Part shown: piece after piece, positions 58,709 through 64,000 of the stretch | Layout of the letters: each line of letters opens with the position of its first letter | Position numbering within the stretch: position 1 is the stretch's first letter | From: Glutinoglossum americanum | Taxonomy: Eukaryota > Ascomycota > Geoglossomycetes > Geoglossales > Geoglossaceae | Length of the DNA: 64,000 nt | Assembly: GCA_020080175.1 (NCBI GenBank) | Contig: JAGHQL010000033.1 | Span: 62,001 to 126,000 of the forward strand | Direction of reading: 5' to 3' | The notes under the pieces: generated by a model | What the model was told of the DNA's origin: nothing | Seen by the model: the letters and a program-made list of their open reading frames with translations, nothing else | The model's database searches: none | Program-made: the position numbers and the translations under genes

Positions 58709-59736
58709 ACAGCCGTCTCGGCGTTTACCGAAGTACGGCTCAACTGCTTTTACATCGGTCTGCAGGACCACTAACTCCATCACGGTCTATTTCTCTTAGG
58801 TTGGTGTACAGGACGGCCAACTCCACCACGATCCCTTTAATTTACTAATATCTAATAATTTTCCTTCGTTGGTGTTGAGCGGTATACATAGAACAGGCAT
58901 AGAGCAAGCTGGATTGATTCGACTCAGAAAGTGTGGCGAGCAATAAGTACATATTATAAACGCAAGGAGAAAGCGGGAAAATATTCTCCTAGATTAGTGT
59001 GCTTTCCCAATATTTTTAGTCTAGAACATCCCATTCTCAACTATTCCTCGGTTTGAATGCCATAGAGCATTAGATCCGTGCGACTTTTCTCACCCGATCC
59101 GGCCATTTTAAGCCGGGTCGAAATCTTTCCGCTTGGCGCCTTCATACCATTCGTCCGCCGGATAAGCCCTTAATGATGCTGGAACGCGCCTTTGCCCGCT
59201 AAAGTGGGGGTCCGCTGCTTTTATGGGTGACTGAGAATGGCGGGCCAGTTAAATTAACGCAGATGGGCCTCAGTGCCGCTTTATTTCATTCTTTTAGTTC
59301 TAAACATTTCGGCTAACTGAGACTTTAGAGCAGCGAAATCCAAGACTTTCGTCGGGGCATCCGTGCCGCTGCGAAAGGCGATGTTTTGCTGTTCTAAAAT
59401 TTAAGCTAAGCGATGATCAAGAGTACGATAAGGCGGCAACTGTTGCTGATTGCTCAAGTCAGCTCGGCCAAGAACCAAGCTTTTGGCCTAGCACGAGCCT
59501 TCATTGGACTGTAATAGCTCAACCCGTTCTCCGGGCTGACCACCATAAAGGCGGCTTGGCTTTTTAGCGCCGTTCCCCGCTTGTGCGGCTGCGAACCTAC
59601 AATCCGATACTTGATATTCTCGGCCCTTTATGAACAACCTTCACCTATAGCAAACTTACACATTCCAACCGAATTGAGACTTTCCATCGTGCCACGCAGT
59701 CCCTTGGAACATTAGTGATCCAGCGTGGGGACTAGC
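58709..59736. other. intergenic with a small tandem repeat
   Basis: There is no gene. Two diverged copies of a 34-bp segment (CGGTCTGCAGGACCACTAAC ... and TGGTGTACAGGACGGCCAAC ...) lie at 58756-58789 and 58802-58835. From 59000 to 59700 the sequence is a mosaic of GC-rich words and AT stretches without any open frame, like an old degraded repeat. Confidence 0.45.
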
Positions 59737-62700
59737 ATGGACCCGCTATCCGTAGCTGCGTCAGTTGTGGGTATCGTGACCTTTGGTCTCATGGTGAGCA
59801 GGCGCATCTCAGAATTCTACGGTGCGTCTAGGAATGCAGGAAGCGACGTAAGGTTACTTTGTGCATCTGCGACAGCGCTTGCAAAGACTCTTGAAACGCT
59901 CCAAAGCGCCATCGGGCGAGTTGGGAATGACACAGACGCGGTCAGCTCGGCACGAGAAAATATCGAGGCCTGCGGAGAGGGCCTGGAGGCTTTGAACAAA
60001 AAGTTGGACAAGATAAGGAGATCTTCGACGGATCCGGCGACACTCAATTTACGTCTTTCGCTCCGTTATGCATTTAGGCAAAAGACCATTGCGAAATTGA
60101 AAGCAATCATTGACAGCGAGCTGTTGGATCGCCTGAGACTGGCACTTATGGCTTTGAACCTGTATGGCATGGACCGCCCATTTGCTCGGTGATTTGCTAA
60201 CGCATGTGTGTTCAGTGAGACGTCAATCGCCATGCATGTCGATTTTGTTGAAGGCCAGTCAGCAACCGCAGGTTCTATCGGTGCATTCCAACAGGAAGCG
60301 CAACGTAATTTCCAGGAGCTCGGCGAAGGTATCAACGACATCGCAAGTGCGTTGGATGCTATGAGGATAGGTATGAGACTAGGATCTAAGAAATCAGACA
60401 AATTTTTCTATGGAGCTAACCTTACCTTCATCACAGAAGGCAAAAGGGAGAAGATAATAGCTTGGCTTGCCGGCTCCGATATCGTCGAGAGCTTTCATAA
60501 TATCATCTGCGAACAACGCCAAGCGCACACCGGAGATTGGTTCCTCCAGGGGAGTACTTATCGGCAATGGAGAGAATCCAGCGGGTTCCTTTGGCTTCAT
60601 GGCATCCCAGGCTGTGGGAAGACAGTTCTATGGTCAGTCGATCCAGGGTGGCCTGGCACTTTTCGTCGCTAATGTGCAGAAGCTCCTCTATCATTAAAGA
60701 AACAGTGGCATTCTGTAGTCTTCGGGATGCCCACCACCTCGCTTTCTTCTACTTCAGTTTCAGTGATCTAGAGAGGCAACGCACTGATATATTCATGCGC
60801 ACAATTCTACGGCAACTTCTACTTCAGAGAAGTGTTGTCCCAGATCCCATAGTAGATATCTATAACAGATATGGGCACAGCCAACCACCGGGAGACGTCT
60901 GGAAGGAAGCTTTGCAGTCAGTGATAAAGGCTCCCGGGCAGACTTATATCATTATTGACGCTTTGGACGAATGCCCAACTTACTCTGGAGAACGTGCACG
61001 ACTTCTAGACGTATTAGAAGCTCTAAAGCCTCTTCGTGTGCAGAACCTTCACGTCCTCGCCACGAGCAGGAGAGAAAGAGACATAGAGCGAGCTATGCTT
61101 CCACTCGGGACATTTTCTCCGTTTAGCATCCAAAACGCCGAGGTAGACGAGGACATCCGCACTCATGTCAAAGCCAAACTAGCTGAAGATGAAATTACGA
61201 GCCAGTGGCCGGCCTCACTCAGGGAAGATGTCGAGAAAGAGCTGAGCACCAGGGCTCAAGGGATGTAAGTACGGACAATTAACAAAAGTAATGCCCCTTC
61301 TTAGTTTTTAACCTCGAATAGGTTTCGTTGGGCGAGCTGCCAACTCGATTCCGTGAGGAAATGCTTGAGACCAAGTGCTGTCAGGAAAGCCCTGGCGTCA
61401 TTGCCACGGACATTGGATGAGACGTACGATCGGATGTTACTTGGCATAGCCTTGGAGCATCGGCAAGAAGCGATCAATGCCCTCACCTGGCTGATTTCCT
61501 CAGAGCGGCCATTGAGTCTCCAAGAACTGGCGGAAGCTGTCGTCATGGACCTTGAACAAGACGAGCCCTTCGACCCATCGGAACGACTATTCGATACTGA
61601 GAGTATTACCGCAGTGTTGTCTGGACTTATCCTAGTCGATAATGGACTAGTTCGCCTTGCTCACTTTTCTGTGGAAGAATACCTTGCCTCGGAGCGCCTT
61701 ATGGATGGCCCCGCTTCCGAGTTTCACGTTTCCACCCCAACTTCAAATTTTAAATTAGCCGCCGCTTGCTTGCGTTACATCGGGTCGAGATCCATACAAC
61801 TCGAGAGCGAGAGGGCCCGTATGGAAACTCTCAGTGTCGACCGCTGGGTGGAGCCGGGCTCTATACTCATGCCCCTGTTTGGGCCGGATCGGGATGCACG
61901 CAAACGCAGGCTGGAGGCGGACTGGCCGCCTTTGTTGAACTATGCATGCACACACTGGCCGTCGCATCTACAAAGGTGTCAAGCTGGTCTCACAGAACAA
62001 CTCGCTCGGCTGGTGGTTGAATTTTTACATTCCAAGGATACAGTTTCGCTCTGGGAGTTCACGTTCTTTATCTATGACCAGATGCGCTGCGTTCTAGCGG
62101 CAGAGGAAGATGCCGGATGTCACCCCCTATGGGGTAGAGGTAGCTGCCGACGGCCTTCCGAATTCTGGAAAGCCAGAGAAAGTCTATGCTCACCTCCTCT
62201 TTATTATGCGTCTCGCCTTGGCCTTATCGAGGTTGTCAAAGCATTGCTTGAACTTGGCGATGATGAAAGGCCCCCGGAAAGTGCTCTCAGCATTACCAAA
62301 AAGGGAAAGTATGCAGATGAATTACGAGTGGCATGCTACTTCGGACATGAGGACGTGGTTCGCCAGTTGCTGCAGGCTGGGGCAGATGCTGAAGCCAAGG
62401 GTGGGCTCTTTCAAACTGCCCTCGGAGCCTCAATACAGGCTGAAATACCAAATCCCAAGATCATCGAGCTTTTACTTCACAGAATTGGGACTCTCAGTAC
62501 GGAAAATTTCATAACCGGCTGGATCTTGCGATGGGCGGCAATAGAGGGCTATATTCAGATTTCAGAAATGCTTCTCGATAAGATAGTAGAACTTCGGCCT
62601 ACGATTGGCTTCAAGACTAAGACTGACTTTGCTTGGACAATCATTAAGTACCCGAGAGCGATTAAATTTCACAGGTCTAAATTTCAGCCTTACGCTGGTA

Positions 62701-63047
62701 TACCCTACTTATCGAGACGCGCCAGGACTCGGGTTGACGTGCGTGATGATCGGTCGTACCAGCGCCGGCACACGGCTCCATACGAAGCAGCATTCTCAGG
62801 ACGCGACAAAGTTTTAGAGATTTTAATTGACCGGTGGAACAACGTAGACGAGTGCGACAATGAGGGAAGAACGGCGCTTTACTGGGCGGTTTTCCACGGA
62901 TACGAGAATGTGGTGAAACTCCTCCTGCAACACGGCGCCAAACCTAATATGTCGGTGGAATCCTATGGCTGGACGGCGAAATATTGGGCCTCCTCGTTGG
63001 GCCACCGGTCTATCGAAGGGCTGCTCACTCAAGCAGGAGACAGTTGA
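59737..63047 (+). CDS. NLR-like receptor: N-terminal effector-type domain, NACHT, ankyrin repeats
   Basis: Five exons, 59737-60161, 60216-60370, 60437-60632, 60683-61264 and 61322-63047, encode 1027 aa; every phase closes. The start MDPLSVAASVVGIVTFGLMV is the standard N-terminus of fungal STAND proteins with a helical (Helo-like/N-terminal NACHT-associated) domain. The third intron (60371-60436, 66 nt) keeps frame whether spliced or not; GTATGA/GCTAACC/CACAG favours splicing. Exon 3 ends in the P-loop GIPGCGKTVL; the intron after it must use an AAG acceptor at 60682, since the nearer CAG would create TGA. Exon 4 has Walker B TYIIIDALDECPTYSG and HVLATSRRERDIE. Exon 5 has the winged-helix-like MFRWASCQLDSVRKCL, LPRTLDETYDRML and ISSERPLSLQELAEAV, then ankyrin-type repeats (GHEDVVRQLLQAGADAE; GRTALYWAVFHGYENVVKLL). 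This architecture mediates non-self recognition and regulated cell death in fungi; the ligand is unknown. No damage is seen. Confidence 0.9.
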
Positions 63048-64000
63048 AGGACAACTCCGCCACCAACAGAGAGCGAACCCGGGCCCAACGGCAACGATTT
63101 AACGCTCGACGCGTTGACCCTGCTATAGTTATACCATAGTTAGGCCAAATCGAATGCAAGATACTGTAGAGGTAATTTCTATGTCACGGAAGTGGTAGTT
63201 TGTTAGCTAGCTATTAGTCATTCTCTCGGCAGGGGTAGCCTATCTGCCGTACCCACGACCTGCTTAATCCAATTGTCCTTCTACCTACCAGACGAGCTAA
63301 GCTTCCCACAATACTAGCGGCTGGCTACATGACTCGATTTGCACCCAACGACCGTACTTGAATCTACTTAGCCCCTCCATACCAGCCCCGTATACGGCGT
63401 ACCGGACGCACCCATGACAAATACCGAGGAGGGCAGGCAAGAGCTCATTCCGTACCAACCATCCGCCGGATTCTTGGGGCGTGGCATGCTTCGGCAACGC
63501 CAAGCCGCAGGCCCTGACGTATTAATTATTAGAATCGGGGTTGAAACTCGAACGCGTGGACTGGTGGCTATGCATGGCATCTTACCTTCACCGCCGGTGG
63601 CACGGCTAAGTCGGTGGGGTCACCTTCTATGGACAAATGCTGTCAGGAGAACGTTTTTGGCGACGGCCTGTTAGTTGTTTTAGACATATTGGCTTGGTCG
63701 CGGGCTTAACCATCAAGCTATTCAATGAACGTCTAAATTTGTTTGAGGTCTTGGAGCCAATGACCGAAGAGGTATTTTTGAATTGAGCTTGGTCCCGTCG
63801 CCGTACCCTCTTGTGTCATCTTCTGTTGCTTGGCAGCTTTATTAGTATAAAGTTACCCAATCTGCGGCCTCCAAGGAACTATAGAGCAGTTGTTTCATTA
63901 TAACTCCCGAAAATCCGCTCGCTGGCTCCGGAGATGCCCGGAGGGCCACACTAGTGTGACGATGGTAATTGGTCGCTTCGGTTATTAAGGGCTCAGTCCG
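63048..64000. other. 3' intergenic DNA
   Basis: No gene is seen after the NLR stop. The SINE-like copy B occupies 63166-63321. The ORF at 63414-63674 has no family and overlaps minus-strand ORFs of similar length, so I treat all as chance. Confidence 0.45.
63166..63321 (-). mobile_element. tRNA-derived SINE-like repeat, copy B
   Basis: Better preserved than the copy at 8101. On the minus strand it reads GCTTAGCTCGTCTGGTAGG, close to a Pol III A box (TRGCnnAGnnGG) in a D-arm context. About 30 nt later comes GGTCGTGGGTACGGCAG, close to a T-arm/B box (GGTTCGAnTCC) with the usual GGTCGTGGG run-in. The tail that follows (GAATGACTAATAGCTAGC ... CTACCACTTCCGTGACA) is not tRNA and is shared with copy A. 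No clean poly-A tail or target duplication is evident, so the outer limits are approximate. Confidence 0.6.

Overview
The window looks like nuclear DNA of a filamentous ascomycete (Pezizomycotina). Genes are split by many short introns, mostly 47-100 nt, with GTAAGT/GTATGT-type donors, CTRAY branch sites and YAG acceptors. The families present are typical of such fungi: HET domains, STAND/NACHT receptors, WSC domains, a glyoxal-oxidase-type copper enzyme, membrane GH16 and a Zn-cluster regulator. I assigned splice sites by reading branch and acceptor signals and checking that codon phase closes. There is no bacterial operon, CRISPR array, rRNA, or tRNA gene that I can defend.

Layout. 1-9 kb: a six-exon STAND-like receptor gene (882-3044), a decayed ankyrin-HET gene (4044-6960), then AT-rich DNA with a tRNA-derived SINE-like repeat (8101-8249). 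10-20 kb: an intact Zn-cluster-type regulator (10080-12332), an amino-acid permease pseudogene (minus, 13150-14732), a TauD/TfdA-like Fe(II)/2-oxoglutarate dioxygenase carrying a Thr-rich insertion (15720-17685), and a GNAT acetyltransferase (18794-19636). 21-29 kb: a dynamin/Mx-like GTPase (minus), a small Cys-rich single-pass membrane protein (minus), and a doubtful Pro/Gln-rich exon. 29.6-36.3 kb: an intact HET-domain gene and a tandem duplication of about 1.5 kb, each copy holding a three-exon membrane-protein gene.

37-43.5 kb: the most striking gene, a two-exon ORF of 2071 residues with an AvrRpt2/papain-like cysteine-peptidase segment and a C-terminal zinc-phospholipase-like segment. 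It looks bacterial in style but has a fungal intron. 46-58.7 kb: a five-WSC copper radical oxidase (nine exons, 1110 aa), a membrane-anchored GH16 glucanase/transglycosylase, and a multi-exon family-2 glycosyltransferase. These three are cell-wall or surface carbohydrate enzymes. 59.7-63 kb: an NLR-like receptor (N-terminal effector-like domain, NACHT, ankyrins), followed by a second SINE-like copy.

Together the window mixes surface/cell-wall enzymes with an unusual density of self/non-self or cell-death type genes: two STAND receptors, two HET genes (one dead) and a dynamin/Mx GTPase. The non-genic stretches contain transition-biased repeat copies and decayed genes. That fits RIP-like mutation, but I did not measure it.
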